In this document: in pieces, positions 1 through 7,654 of the stretch | Layout of the letters: the number at the start of each line of letters is the position of its first letter | Numbering within the stretch: the stretch's first letter is position 1 | Assembly: GCF_025971925.1 (NCBI RefSeq) | Contig: NZ_JAPDHV010000007.1 | Span: 62,001 to 126,000, forward strand | Direction of reading: 5' to 3' | DNA length: 64,000 nt | Origin: Chryseobacterium oryctis | Lineage (GTDB): Bacteria; Bacteroidota; Bacteroidia; Flavobacteriales; Weeksellaceae | Made by a program: the position numbers and the translations under genes | The notes under the pieces: generated by a model | Databases searched by the model: none | Seen by the model: only the letters and a program-made list of their open reading frames with translations | What the model was told of the DNA's origin: nothing

Positions 1-249
1 AATACAGCTCAAAGAAAAGGAAGAAATTCACTGCATGAATTTACACAATACATGAATGTAGCAGCCGTTCCGAGCACTGTATTTTTAGATGAAAACGGAG
101 GTCCTATTACCATTCTTCAAGGAGAATTGTCTGCCAAAGAATTGGAACCTTATTTAGGATTAATTTCAAACGAGCTATATAAGAAAATCCGTACCCGTGA
201 ACAATGGGAAGATTATCAGAAAAAATTCAAATCAAAAATAAAAGATTAA
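1..249 (+). CDS. Thioredoxin-fold protein, C-terminal part (5' end outside window)
   Basis: The reading frame is open from base 1 in frame with the later Met at 52, so this is the last 82 residues of a longer protein rather than a 65-aa gene. The stretch AAVPSTVFLDENG is the typical cis-proline loop and following strand of thioredoxin-like proteins (VP-T-FLD-NG). The charged C-terminal helix ends in KSKIKD. The CXXC site, if present, lies upstream of the window, so whether it is a reductase, a disulfide protein or a redox-inactive thioredoxin-like protein cannot be decided. It is followed closely by a rho-independent terminator and then recG. Confidence 0.7.
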   Translation, partial: NTAQRKGRNSLHEFTQYMNVAAVPSTVFLDENGGPITILQGELSAKELEPYLGLISNELYKKIRTREQWEDYQKKFKSKIKD

Positions 250-253
250 AACA

Positions 254-285
254 AAAAAAGACTTTCAAAACCGGAAGTCTTTTTT
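254..285 (+). terminator. Rho-independent terminator after the thioredoxin-like gene
   Basis: Eleven-base perfect stem (254-264 with 275-285), ten-base loop, A-run on one side and T-run on the other, starting five bases after the stop codon. The symmetrical A/T runs would let it work in both directions. It separates the upstream gene from recG. Confidence 0.8.
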
Positions 286-320
286 AATTTCTATTTTTTC
301 ACGAAATTCGTATTTCTTTA

Positions 321-2405
321 ATGACTCTAGAAACATCCATAGAATACGTCAAGGGCATTGGTCCCGAAAGAGCCAAACTCATCAAAAATGTGTTGGGAAT
401 TTCTACAGTGGAGGATTTTTTAAACTTCTACCCTATTCGCTATTTAGATAAAAGTAAAGTTCATAAAATCTCTCAGCTTAAAGATATTAATACTGATGTT
501 CAATTAAAAGGAAAAATCACAAATATTCAGGAAGTACAGACTGGGAAAACAAAAAGACTTTCAGCCAAATTCAATGATGATACAGGCTCGATGGAATTGG
601 TTTGGTTTCAGTATTCAAAATGGTTGAAAGAGCAACTTCCCATCAACAAAGAAATTTATATTTTCGGAAAAATAAATGTATTCAACAATCAATATTCAAT
701 GCCGCATCCTGAAATTGAAGTTGAAGAAAAAAAAGAGACAGAAAACCGTTTAAGACCAATTTATCCAAGTTCAGAAAAACTTACCAAAAGAGGTTTAAAT
801 CAAAAATTCTTTCAAAATATTTTAAGAAATATCTGCAAAGAGATTCCGAATCTTATTGAAGAAAATTTACCTGAATATTTAATAAAATCATTTAAATTTT
901 TATCCCGACAACATACATTTTTAAATATTCATTTTCCGAAAAATTTAGATTTTTTTGAAAAAGCAAATTATAGGTTAAAATTTGAAGAATCTTTTTTCTT
1001 CCAGCTAGGATTCGGTTTAAAAAAACTCCATCACAAAACCAAATCTCATGGAAATCCGTTTCCGATAATTGGAGATTATTTCAATAATTTTTATGAAAAT
1101 CATCTTCCGTTTGATTTAACGAATGCTCAAAAACGGGTTTTAAAAGAAATTCGTTTAGATATGAAGAAACCAATTCAGATGAATCGTCTTCTTCAAGGTG
1201 ATGTTGGTTCCGGAAAAACAATGGTTGCCTTGCTTACAATGCTGATTGCAATGGATAACGGATTTCAGAGCTGTATGATGGCTCCCACCGAAATTCTCGC
1301 TCAACAGCATTATAACGGAATCAAAGATTTATTAAAAGATACAGGAATTAATATTCGTCTTTTAACCGGCTCAACAAAGGCTTCTGAGAGAAAAATTATC
1401 CATGAAGAACTTGAAAACGGAAGTTTATCAATTCTTGTAGGAACTCATGCTGTTTTGGAAGATAAAGTAAAATTTAAAAACCTTGGTTTGGCAATTATTG
1501 ACGAACAACACAGATTTGGAGTTGCACAAAGAGCCAAACTTTGGGCTAAGAATAAAGTTCCGCCACATATTTTGGTCATGACTGCCACTCCTATTCCGAG
1601 AACGTTGGCAATGAGTTTTTATTCCGATTTGGACGTATCTGTAATTGATGAAATGCCTGTTGGAAGAAAACCCATCATCACCGCTCACAGACGAGAAAAA
1701 GACCGACTTTTTGTATATAATTTTTGCAGGGATGAGATAAAAAAAGGCAGACAGGTCTATTTTGTATATCCTTTAATTGAGGAGTCTGAAACTTTAGACT
1801 ACAAAAATCTGATGGAAGGATTGGAGCATGTAATGCAATATTTTTCAAGCTATAATGTCAGTATGCTTCATGGAAGAATGAAACCCGACGAAAAAGATGC
1901 TGCAATGAATTATTTTGCATCCAGAAAAGCCGAAATAATGGTAGCAACAACGGTAATTGAAGTTGGAGTAAATGTTCCGAATGCTTCCGTAATGGTAATT
2001 GAAAGCGCAGAAAGATTCGGATTATCACAACTGCATCAGTTGCGTGGACGTGTTGGTAGAGGTGCAGAACAAAGTTATTGTATATTAATGACTTCCGATA
2101 AATTATCCACAGAAAGCAGAACCAGAATAAAAACAATGACGGAAACCAATGATGGCTTCAAAATTTCTGAAGTAGATATGCAACTTCGTGGTCCTGGTGA
2201 TATTTTGGGAACGCAGCAAAGTGGTGTAATAGATTTTAAAAGGTTAGATTTAGTTAATGATTCGGAAATCATAAAAAACACAAAAAAAATAGTCGAAAAA
2301 ATTCTTGAAACAGACCCTCTATTGAGCAGAACTGAAAATCAGATTATCAAGAATTATTACCTGAAATACTACAAAGGAAAAAATAAGTGGAGTAAAATAT
2401 CATAA
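321..2405 (+). CDS. recG: ATP-dependent DNA helicase RecG
   Basis: RecG is a monomeric superfamily 2 helicase that binds branched DNA and remodels stalled replication forks and Holliday junctions. The 694 residues match the usual RecG length. The N-terminal wedge/OB-fold domain covers about residues 50-140 (QLKGKI...SMELVWFQY). The helicase core has Walker A GDVGSGKT near residue 295, the DEQHRFG box near 394 (DExH), TATPIPRT near 418, and GRVGRG in the second RecA-like lobe. The RecG-specific C-terminal LRGPGDILGTQQSG is present. Start ATG at 321 gives the normal N terminus. It stands alone: a terminator precedes it, and 615 bases without a gene follow. Confidence 0.97.
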   Translation: MTLETSIEYVKGIGPERAKLIKNVLGISTVEDFLNFYPIRYLDKSKVHKISQLKDINTDVQLKGKITNIQEVQTGKTKRLSAKFNDDTGSMELVWFQYSKWLKEQLPINKEIYIFGKINVFNNQYSMPHPEIEVEEKKETENRLRPIYPSSEKLTKRGLNQKFFQNILRNICKEIPNLIEENLPEYLIKSFKFLSRQHTFLNIHFPKNLDFFEKANYRLKFEESFFFQLGFGLKKLHHKTKSHGNPFPIIGDYFNNFYENHLPFDLTNAQKRVLKEIRLDMKKPIQMNRLLQGDVGSGKTMVALLTMLIAMDNGFQSCMMAPTEILAQQHYNGIKDLLKDTGINIRLLTGSTKASERKIIHEELENGSLSILVGTHAVLEDKVKFKNLGLAIIDEQHRFGVAQRAKLWAKNKVPPHILVMTATPIPRTLAMSFYSDLDVSVIDEMPVGRKPIITAHRREKDRLFVYNFCRDEIKKGRQVYFVYPLIEESETLDYKNLMEGLEHVMQYFSSYNVSMLHGRMKPDEKDAAMNYFASRKAEIMVATTVIEVGVNVPNASVMVIESAERFGLSQLHQLRGRVGRGAEQSYCILMTSDKLSTESRTRIKTMTETNDGFKISEVDMQLRGPGDILGTQQSGVIDFKRLDLVNDSEIIKNTKKIVEKILETDPLLSRTENQIIKNYYLKYYKGKNKWSKIS

Positions 2406-3020
2406 AAAAACCGCGAAAAGAAAAAATCTTAACGCGGCCCCCTTATAAAACTGTTATCTAGAAGAAATTATTCTCTACAATACTTAAACAATTATTTTAA
2501 TAACGTGACAGCTTAATATTTTGTGATATGGTGAAAATATTTACTTTACTACTTGAAATGATGATTTTGCTACCACGCTATTAAAATAATTAAAAACAAA
2601 ATGAATTAATTTTCCAACTTCTCTATTATAAAAACTAACTGATGGTTTGTTGAAGGACACTTTAAAATGAAACGATTAAGGTTATCCTTCAATTACTCCC
2701 AAGTTTTCATGATTGTACCGTTTTATTAAAGATCGTCTTCGCTTATAAATTGGATTTTAATATAATTCATTTTGTTTAACTAACATTTAGGTTTATAATA
2801 ATATAATTTAGTTAAAAATTGAAATAACTTCATTCATACATTTTTGCTCTTATATATAAATGAATTTGTGTTACAATTTCTTATTACAAAAATGACAATA
2901 TATTGTATAAAATATTTTATATCATTTCATTTTTAAGTTATATAATTTTCACACATTGGTGAATATTAAACTCAAAAAATATCGCTTCCCATTTAAAATG
3001 CAAATGAAAAAACTCTTTAT
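2406..3020. other. 615-base intergenic stretch, no gene seen
   Basis: Very AT-rich. Just after recG there is a weak hairpin with arms CCGCG/CGCGG around 2412-2437, without a clear T-run, so it is only a possible terminator. The longest open frames are about 20 codons and show no plausible product. I see no RNA gene or repeat here. Confidence 0.5.
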
Positions 3021-3464
3021 TTACAATATCTTCAAGATAAAATTATCTTTATTTAATCCTGATGTATGATATTGCCAGTTAATTGCGATTACTTCAGAAA
3101 GCGCTTTTTTAAACTCTGTTTCATCATCTTTTATCTTAACGAAAATATTTCCTCCTTTGATAAAAAAATCTTCTATTTCACTCTCTGACATCCTGTCCGA
3201 ATAAATTGCAGTAGATAAATTTTTAAATCTGCCATTCGTTTTAATCTCAAACAAAATCTTTTCCTCAAAGACATCATAATTAATAAATACAATTTCAGGT
3301 ACAACATATTCCTCTTCATTTATACAATTCAATATATCATTAATATTCTCAAATATCTGAATTCTTGTACCTATTTTTATTTTGCTTAAATTATTTTTAA
3401 AAGAAGTTAAATTTTTATCATTATCATCTACAATTGCAATATTTAAAAACTCTTTATTCATCAT
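3021..3464 (-). CDS. Degenerate response-regulator receiver protein
   Basis: A 147-aa single-domain protein with a CheY-like pattern: the acidic pair at the end of strand 1 (AIVDDN), a hydrophobic strand 3 ending VFINYD, a Ser in IYSD, and the conserved Lys in FVKIK. Where phosphorylatable receivers have Asp (FLDY), this protein has Asn (FINY), so ordinary phosphotransfer looks unlikely. It begins one base after the stop of the AraC-type regulator gene and is surely co-transcribed with it. It may act as a phosphorylation-independent partner or sensor for that regulator. No output domain follows the receiver. Confidence 0.7.
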   Translation of the reverse strand: MMNKEFLNIAIVDDNDKNLTSFKNNLSKIKIGTRIQIFENINDILNCINEEEYVVPEIVFINYDVFEEKILFEIKTNGRFKNLSTAIYSDRMSESEIEDFFIKGGNIFVKIKDDETEFKKALSEVIAINWQYHTSGLNKDNFILKIL

Positions 3465-3465
3465 C

Positions 3466-4029
3466 TTAAAAAGTTGCTAAACTTTGCACCTTTCTTCTTC
3501 TTTCAATAATCTTGAAAAACTGAGAAGGTGTAATTCCTGTTGTATTTTTAAACTGTGTACTCAAATGTGCTACACTTGAATAATTCAATCTATGTGCAAT
3601 CTCTGTAAGATTTTGCTTGTTTCCTATAATGAGTTCTTTTGCGTACTCAATTTTCTGGAGAATAATAAAGTTCTCAATTGACGTAAAAGTAACCTCAGAA
3701 AATAGATTGGAAAGGTATCCGTAGCTGTGTTTCAATTTCTCAGAAATATAAATAGAAGCTTTTACAGGGATAATTTCCTCCGAAAAAACCAATTCAACGA
3801 TTGTATCTTTTATTTTCTGAACTAAAGCATTTTTTTGACTCTCAATAATTTCAATACCGTAATCTTCAAGATTTTTTTTGAATTTATTGTGTTGTTCTTT
3901 TGTAAAAGTCTCATAAAACTCTACTTCACCGAAATCTAACAAGCGGTATTTTACCCCTTGTTCCTTCAGCTTTTCATCCAACACCTTTTTACAAAGGGCA
4001 TTGAAATCAAATTTAACGTACATTCTCAT
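3466..4029 (-). CDS. AraC/XylS-type transcriptional regulator
   Basis: A 187-aa protein whose C-terminal 100 residues form an AraC-type double helix-turn-helix: FIILQKIEYAKELI, then NLTEIAHRLNYSSVAHLSTQFKN, then TGITPSQFFK, the family hallmark. The N-terminal ~75 residues (KFDFNALC...GEVEFYE) resemble a small alpha/beta ferredoxin-like domain but lack a metal-binding CXXC, so the ligand is unknown. It is the first gene of a two-gene operon with the receiver-like protein. It is likely a transcription factor of unknown target. Confidence 0.85.
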   Translation of the reverse strand: MRMYVKFDFNALCKKVLDEKLKEQGVKYRLLDFGEVEFYETFTKEQHNKFKKNLEDYGIEIIESQKNALVQKIKDTIVELVFSEEIIPVKASIYISEKLKHSYGYLSNLFSEVTFTSIENFIILQKIEYAKELIIGNKQNLTEIAHRLNYSSVAHLSTQFKNTTGITPSQFFKIIERRRKVQSLATF

Positions 4030-4128
4030 CCTAATATAGTGTATAAAATTTTGAGTAAATATAAAAACTTTAATTCAAAAAAAAGTGAAATAAAATTACT
4101 TTTTTTATAAACTCTCATAAAAAAAAAC

Positions 4129-4150
4129 TCCTGTATCATTCAATACAGGA
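4129..4150 (-). terminator. Rho-independent terminator for the GNAT gene
   Basis: Eight-base perfect stem (4129-4136 with 4143-4150) and six-base loop, followed on the minus strand by a T-rich run (the A-run at 4119-4127). It lies about 185 bases beyond the acetyltransferase stop. The rest of the 305-base gap 4030-4334 is AT-rich with no gene seen. Confidence 0.6.
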
Positions 4151-4334
4151 ATTTTAAACACTAAGGATGAAAAAAATATACTTCTAAAAAGCTAAAAAGC
4201 CAACAAAGCATATGAATGTAACATTATACAAATTCTATTCTATGAATTTGATTATTATATTACAAAGATGAAAAAAAATATACATCACCTGTTATAGAAT
4301 TATAAGTTAAAATTATATAATTACAATTCATTAA

Positions 4335-4835
4335 CTAGTGAAATAAATACTCCATCAAATAATCATCCATTACAAAATCATTTCCGATATCTAAAACCAC
4401 TTCATTATATACTTTATATCCTTGTGATTCGTAGAATTTTTTGGCAGAATTATTTTTATTCACATTTAGAATAATTCTCTTATTTCCAAAATCCTGAACT
4501 TTTCCTTTCAAAAACTCCAAAGCTCCTTTACCAAAACCCTTCCCTTTACTTTCAGGAACTAAATATATTCTGTGAAGTTTTGTTGTTTCTTTCTCATAAT
4601 TGTGCTCATAGCCCAAAAATCCTTCATAAGAATCATTATTTTCATCAAAAATCAGATAATAATGATAATTCGGATTCTGCAAATGTTTAGAAATCTCATC
4701 TTTGGAATACATTTCTTCCAACATATATTCAATCTGTTCATCAGAGATAATTCCTTTATATGCACTTTCCCAAGATCTCCTTGCTAAATCCTGAATCAAA
4801 GGAATATCTTTTTCTATTGCTTCTATTAATTTCAT
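4335..4835 (-). CDS. GNAT family N-acetyltransferase
   Basis: Predicted cytoplasmic acetyl-CoA-dependent N-acetyltransferase of 166 aa, a normal length for a one-domain GNAT. Motif A, which binds the acetyl-CoA pyrophosphate, is visible as VPESKGKGFGKGALEF. It is preceded by the strand TTKLHRIYLV and followed by the C-terminal NKNNSAKKFYESQGYKVYNE motif (B region: N-x-x-A-x-x-F/Y-Y-x-x-x-G). The N terminus (IQDLARRSWESAYKGIISDEQIEYML) resembles the acetyltransferases that act on small amines or protein N-termini. The substrate cannot be assigned. It is a single gene between a terminator and dapA, with its own 128-base upstream gap. Confidence 0.88.
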   Translation of the reverse strand: MKLIEAIEKDIPLIQDLARRSWESAYKGIISDEQIEYMLEEMYSKDEISKHLQNPNYHYYLIFDENNDSYEGFLGYEHNYEKETTKLHRIYLVPESKGKGFGKGALEFLKGKVQDFGNKRIILNVNKNNSAKKFYESQGYKVYNEVVLDIGNDFVMDDYLMEYLFH

Positions 4836-4963
4836 TACTTTAAATTTTATGATTAAAAAAAGTGAAAAGCTTTGAGCCTTCCACCTTTTGTATCGTTGTT
4901 TTAATAAGTCAACTTTCGATTTAAAATGTTACTACAAATTTTAAATAATAAAAGACACCCTTA

Positions 4964-5836
4964 TTAAATTTTTGCCATTTCAGCTTTTATTTTTGAATAA
5001 AGACCTTCTGAAGCTGGAACTAATGGAAGTCTTAAATAGTTTTTAATAATTCCTTTTTCTGTCAAAATAACTTTTATTCCACAAGGATTTCCTTCTGCAA
5101 AAATAAGTCTTGTAATTTCTACCAATTTGTTGTGAATTTCATAGGCTTCCTTTACTTTTCCTTCAAAAGCCAACTGAACCATCGCAGAAAACTCTTTTGG
5201 ATATCCTTGTCCAATTACAGAAATCACTCCATTCCCTCCTGCCAAAGTTACAGGAAGTGTGTATTCGTCATCTCCGGAAACCAAATTAAAACCTTCAGGC
5301 TTTTTTCTTAATATATCAAAATACTGAAGAATATTTGGTGCAGCCTCTTTTATTAAGAATAAATTCGGGAATTCTTTTGCCAAACGCAACGTTGTATCAG
5401 CTTCAATATTCTGTCCTGTTCTTGACGGAACATTATAAATAATAATTTTCTTACCTGTAGAAGCAAGTGCTTTGTAATGTTGATAAAGCCCTTCTTGATT
5501 TGGTTTGTTATAATATGGAGACACAGAAAGTACCGCCTCAAATGCAGATAAATCTGTTTCTTCAATCTGTTTTTTTACTTCAAGAGTATTATTTCCACCA
5601 ATTCCTAAAACCAAAGGAAGGCGTTTATCATTAACCTTAATGATATGCTCAATCACCTGTTTCTTCTCCTCTGCAGAAAGCGTTGCAGCTTCCGCAGTAG
5701 TTCCCAAAACCACTAAATAATTGATTCCGTTTTCGATATTATACTCAACAAGTTTTGTCAAGCTATCAAAATCAACGGATAAATCTTCATTAAAGGGTGT
5801 CACCAATGCAACACCTACTCCTTTTAAAATGCTCAT
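4964..5836 (-). CDS. dapA: 4-hydroxy-tetrahydrodipicolinate synthase
   Basis: Condenses pyruvate with aspartate semialdehyde in the first committed step of lysine and meso-diaminopimelate synthesis. The 290 aa are the standard TIM-barrel length. Visible active-site elements are GTTAEA (Thr46/47), YYNKP (Tyr109), the proton-relay Tyr134 in IIYNVPSRTG and the Schiff-base Lys163 in FLIKEAA. GNGVISVIGQ follows at the pyruvate pocket. The gene is monocistronic and divergent from the 5'-nucleotidase operon, sharing a 107-base intergenic region. Confidence 0.97.
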   Translation of the reverse strand: MSILKGVGVALVTPFNEDLSVDFDSLTKLVEYNIENGINYLVVLGTTAEAATLSAEEKKQVIEHIIKVNDKRLPLVLGIGGNNTLEVKKQIEETDLSAFEAVLSVSPYYNKPNQEGLYQHYKALASTGKKIIIYNVPSRTGQNIEADTTLRLAKEFPNLFLIKEAAPNILQYFDILRKKPEGFNLVSGDDEYTLPVTLAGGNGVISVIGQGYPKEFSAMVQLAFEGKVKEAYEIHNKLVEITRLIFAEGNPCGIKVILTEKGIIKNYLRLPLVPASEGLYSKIKAEMAKI

Positions 5837-5917
5837 CTGTTAGAATTATTTTTTTCAAAATTAGCAATTTCTGCTAAGAATTTCTAATAAATAATAATGT
5901 TTTATTATACATATAAT

Positions 5918-5925
5918 TATATTTG
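5918..5925 (+). promoter_or_regulatory. Bacteroidota -7 box (TATATTTG) for the 5'-nucleotidase operon
   Basis: Matches the TAnnTTTG consensus and lies 19 bases before the ATG at 5944. It overlaps the alternative ATG at 5923, which argues that 5923 is not used as the start. No clear TTG element is seen upstream. Confidence 0.55.
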
Positions 5926-5943
5926 CATATACTAAAAGATATT

Positions 5944-6702
5944 ATGAAAAATAAATTCTTGTTACTAGGAATTGCTCTGATTGCTCTTTCTGCCTGCAAA
6001 ACGGTTTCTCCACTGCAGGTTTCGAATGTGCAGACTCAGAAAAACATTTCTATTAATAATGAGCTAAAGAATGATGAAGAGTTTGTAAAATTTATTGAAC
6101 CTTATAAGCAAAGATTGGATAAAGAAATGAACCAGAAAATTTCCTATACCAATCAAGACCTTACCAAACAAGGTGACAATAGTAATTTGGGCAATCTTTT
6201 AGCAGATTATACATTCGATGGGGCTGAAGAATGGGCAAAAACAAATCTTAAAAAAAATATCGATGCCGCATTAATAAATATCGGAGGAATTCGAACAACA
6301 ATTGGCAAAGGGGATATTTTATTGAAAAGTGTATTTGAAGTAATGCCTTTCGAAAATGAAGTTATTATTGTAAAAATGAAGGGTTCGGATTTACAGGGAC
6401 TTTTTGATTATTATGCAAAAACTCAGGTAAACAACCCTGTTTCTCATTTATACATAGAAACAGATAACGGACAAATAACAAAAACTTTAATTAACGGAAA
6501 AACAGTAAACCCTACACAAGAGTATTTAATTGCAACCTCCGATTATCTGGCTCTTGGAGGAGACAATATGAAGTTTTTCTTAAAAGGAGAATCTATCCCA
6601 ACAGGCATTAAATTGAGGGATTTATTTATTGATTACTTCAAAAAAAATCCTGAAGTAATTCCAAATACAGATGTTCGTTTAAATTTTATTGGTAAGCAGT
6701 AA
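5944..6702 (+). CDS. 5'-nucleotidase C-terminal domain lipoprotein
   Basis: A 252-aa protein carrying only the substrate-binding C-terminal domain of UshA-type 5'-nucleotidases: NSNLGNLLADY, INIGGIRTTI, VMPFENEVIIVKM and ATSDYLALGGDNM are the conserved purine- and sugar-binding loops. Starting at 5944 gives a lipoprotein signal, KNKFLLLGIALIALSAC, with the lipobox Cys; the ATG at 5923 would add residues in front of it and lies in the promoter. The next gene supplies the metallophosphatase half, its start overlapping this stop (TAATG). The two products probably assemble into a working nucleotidase at the envelope for nucleotide scavenging. Confidence 0.88.
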   Translation: MKNKFLLLGIALIALSACKTVSPLQVSNVQTQKNISINNELKNDEEFVKFIEPYKQRLDKEMNQKISYTNQDLTKQGDNSNLGNLLADYTFDGAEEWAKTNLKKNIDAALINIGGIRTTIGKGDILLKSVFEVMPFENEVIIVKMKGSDLQGLFDYYAKTQVNNPVSHLYIETDNGQITKTLINGKTVNPTQEYLIATSDYLALGGDNMKFFLKGESIPTGIKLRDLFIDYFKKNPEVIPNTDVRLNFIGKQ

Positions 6703-7652
6703 TGGATAGAAAAAGTTTTTTAAAAGCAATAGGTGGCGGAACTTTAGCTATGGCTTTAGCTCCCAATATGATGATGGCAGAAGAATTAAAAATTCTTGAT
6801 TTAAAATCTGCTAACAAACTGACTATTCTACATACCAATGACCAACACAGCAGAATAGAACCTTTTGATTCAAGCTATAGCAAAAATCCTAATCAGGGAG
6901 GATTTGCAAGAAGGGCTAGTTTAATTCAACAAATCAGAAATCAGGAATCTAATGTTTTACTTCTAGATTCCGGAGATATATTTCAGGGGACTCCATATTT
7001 CAACTTCTTTGGTGGAGAATTGGAGTTCAAATTAATGTCAATGATGAAGTATGATGCCTCCACAATGGGAAATCATGATTTTGATAATGGCTTAGACGGA
7101 TTTTTAAAAGTATTACCTAATGCAAAATTTCCGTTTATCTGTTCAAATTATGATTTTAAAAATACTGTTCTTGACGGAAAAACATCTCAATACAAAATTT
7201 TCAACAAAAACGGAATCAAAGTAGGAATTTTCGGAGTAGGAATTCAATTGGATGGATTAGTTGGTAAAAAACAATATGGAGAAACTATTTATTCAGACCC
7301 TATTGATGTAGCTCAGCATTACTCAAACTTGCTGAAAAACGAACAAAAATGTGACCTTGTAATCTGCCTCTCTCATATAGGATATGACTACAAAGACGAA
7401 CCCAATAAAATAAGTGATAAAATCTTAGCTGCCAAAACTGAAAATATTGATATTATTTTAGGGGGACACACTCATACTTTTTTACCGGAACCTCAAACCT
7501 TTACGAATAGGCAAGGAAAAAATGTTTTGGTAAACCAGGTTGGTTGGGCTGGACTTCTTTTAGGCAGAATTGATTTTTATTTCGATACAAACAAAAATGT
7601 AAAACATATTTCCTGGAATAATCAGGTAATTGATAGCAGTATAATAGCATAA
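6702..7652 (+). CDS. Metallophosphatase (5'-nucleotidase N-terminal domain)
   Basis: A calcineurin-like binuclear metallophosphoesterase of 316 aa. The metal ligands are visible: HTNDQHSRIEP (D and H), LDSGDIFQGTP, the GNHDFDNG block, LSHIGYD, and GGHTHTF. The N terminus MDRKSFLKAIGGGTLAMALAP resembles a Tat or Sec leader (RKSFLK rather than RR), so export to the periplasm is likely. It lacks the C-terminal nucleotide-binding domain, which is encoded by the preceding gene. The start overlaps that gene's stop by one base, and porZ follows after two bases, so all three or four genes may share a transcript. Confidence 0.9.
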   Translation: MDRKSFLKAIGGGTLAMALAPNMMMAEELKILDLKSANKLTILHTNDQHSRIEPFDSSYSKNPNQGGFARRASLIQQIRNQESNVLLLDSGDIFQGTPYFNFFGGELEFKLMSMMKYDASTMGNHDFDNGLDGFLKVLPNAKFPFICSNYDFKNTVLDGKTSQYKIFNKNGIKVGIFGVGIQLDGLVGKKQYGETIYSDPIDVAQHYSNLLKNEQKCDLVICLSHIGYDYKDEPNKISDKILAAKTENIDIILGGHTHTFLPEPQTFTNRQGKNVLVNQVGWAGLLLGRIDFYFDTNKNVKHISWNNQVIDSSIIA

Positions 7653-7654
7653 GC

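Noticed and set aside
5923..5943. Upstream ATG for the 5'-nucleotidase lipoprotein
   Set aside because: It overlaps the TATATTTG promoter box and would spoil the lipoprotein signal that starts cleanly at 5944.
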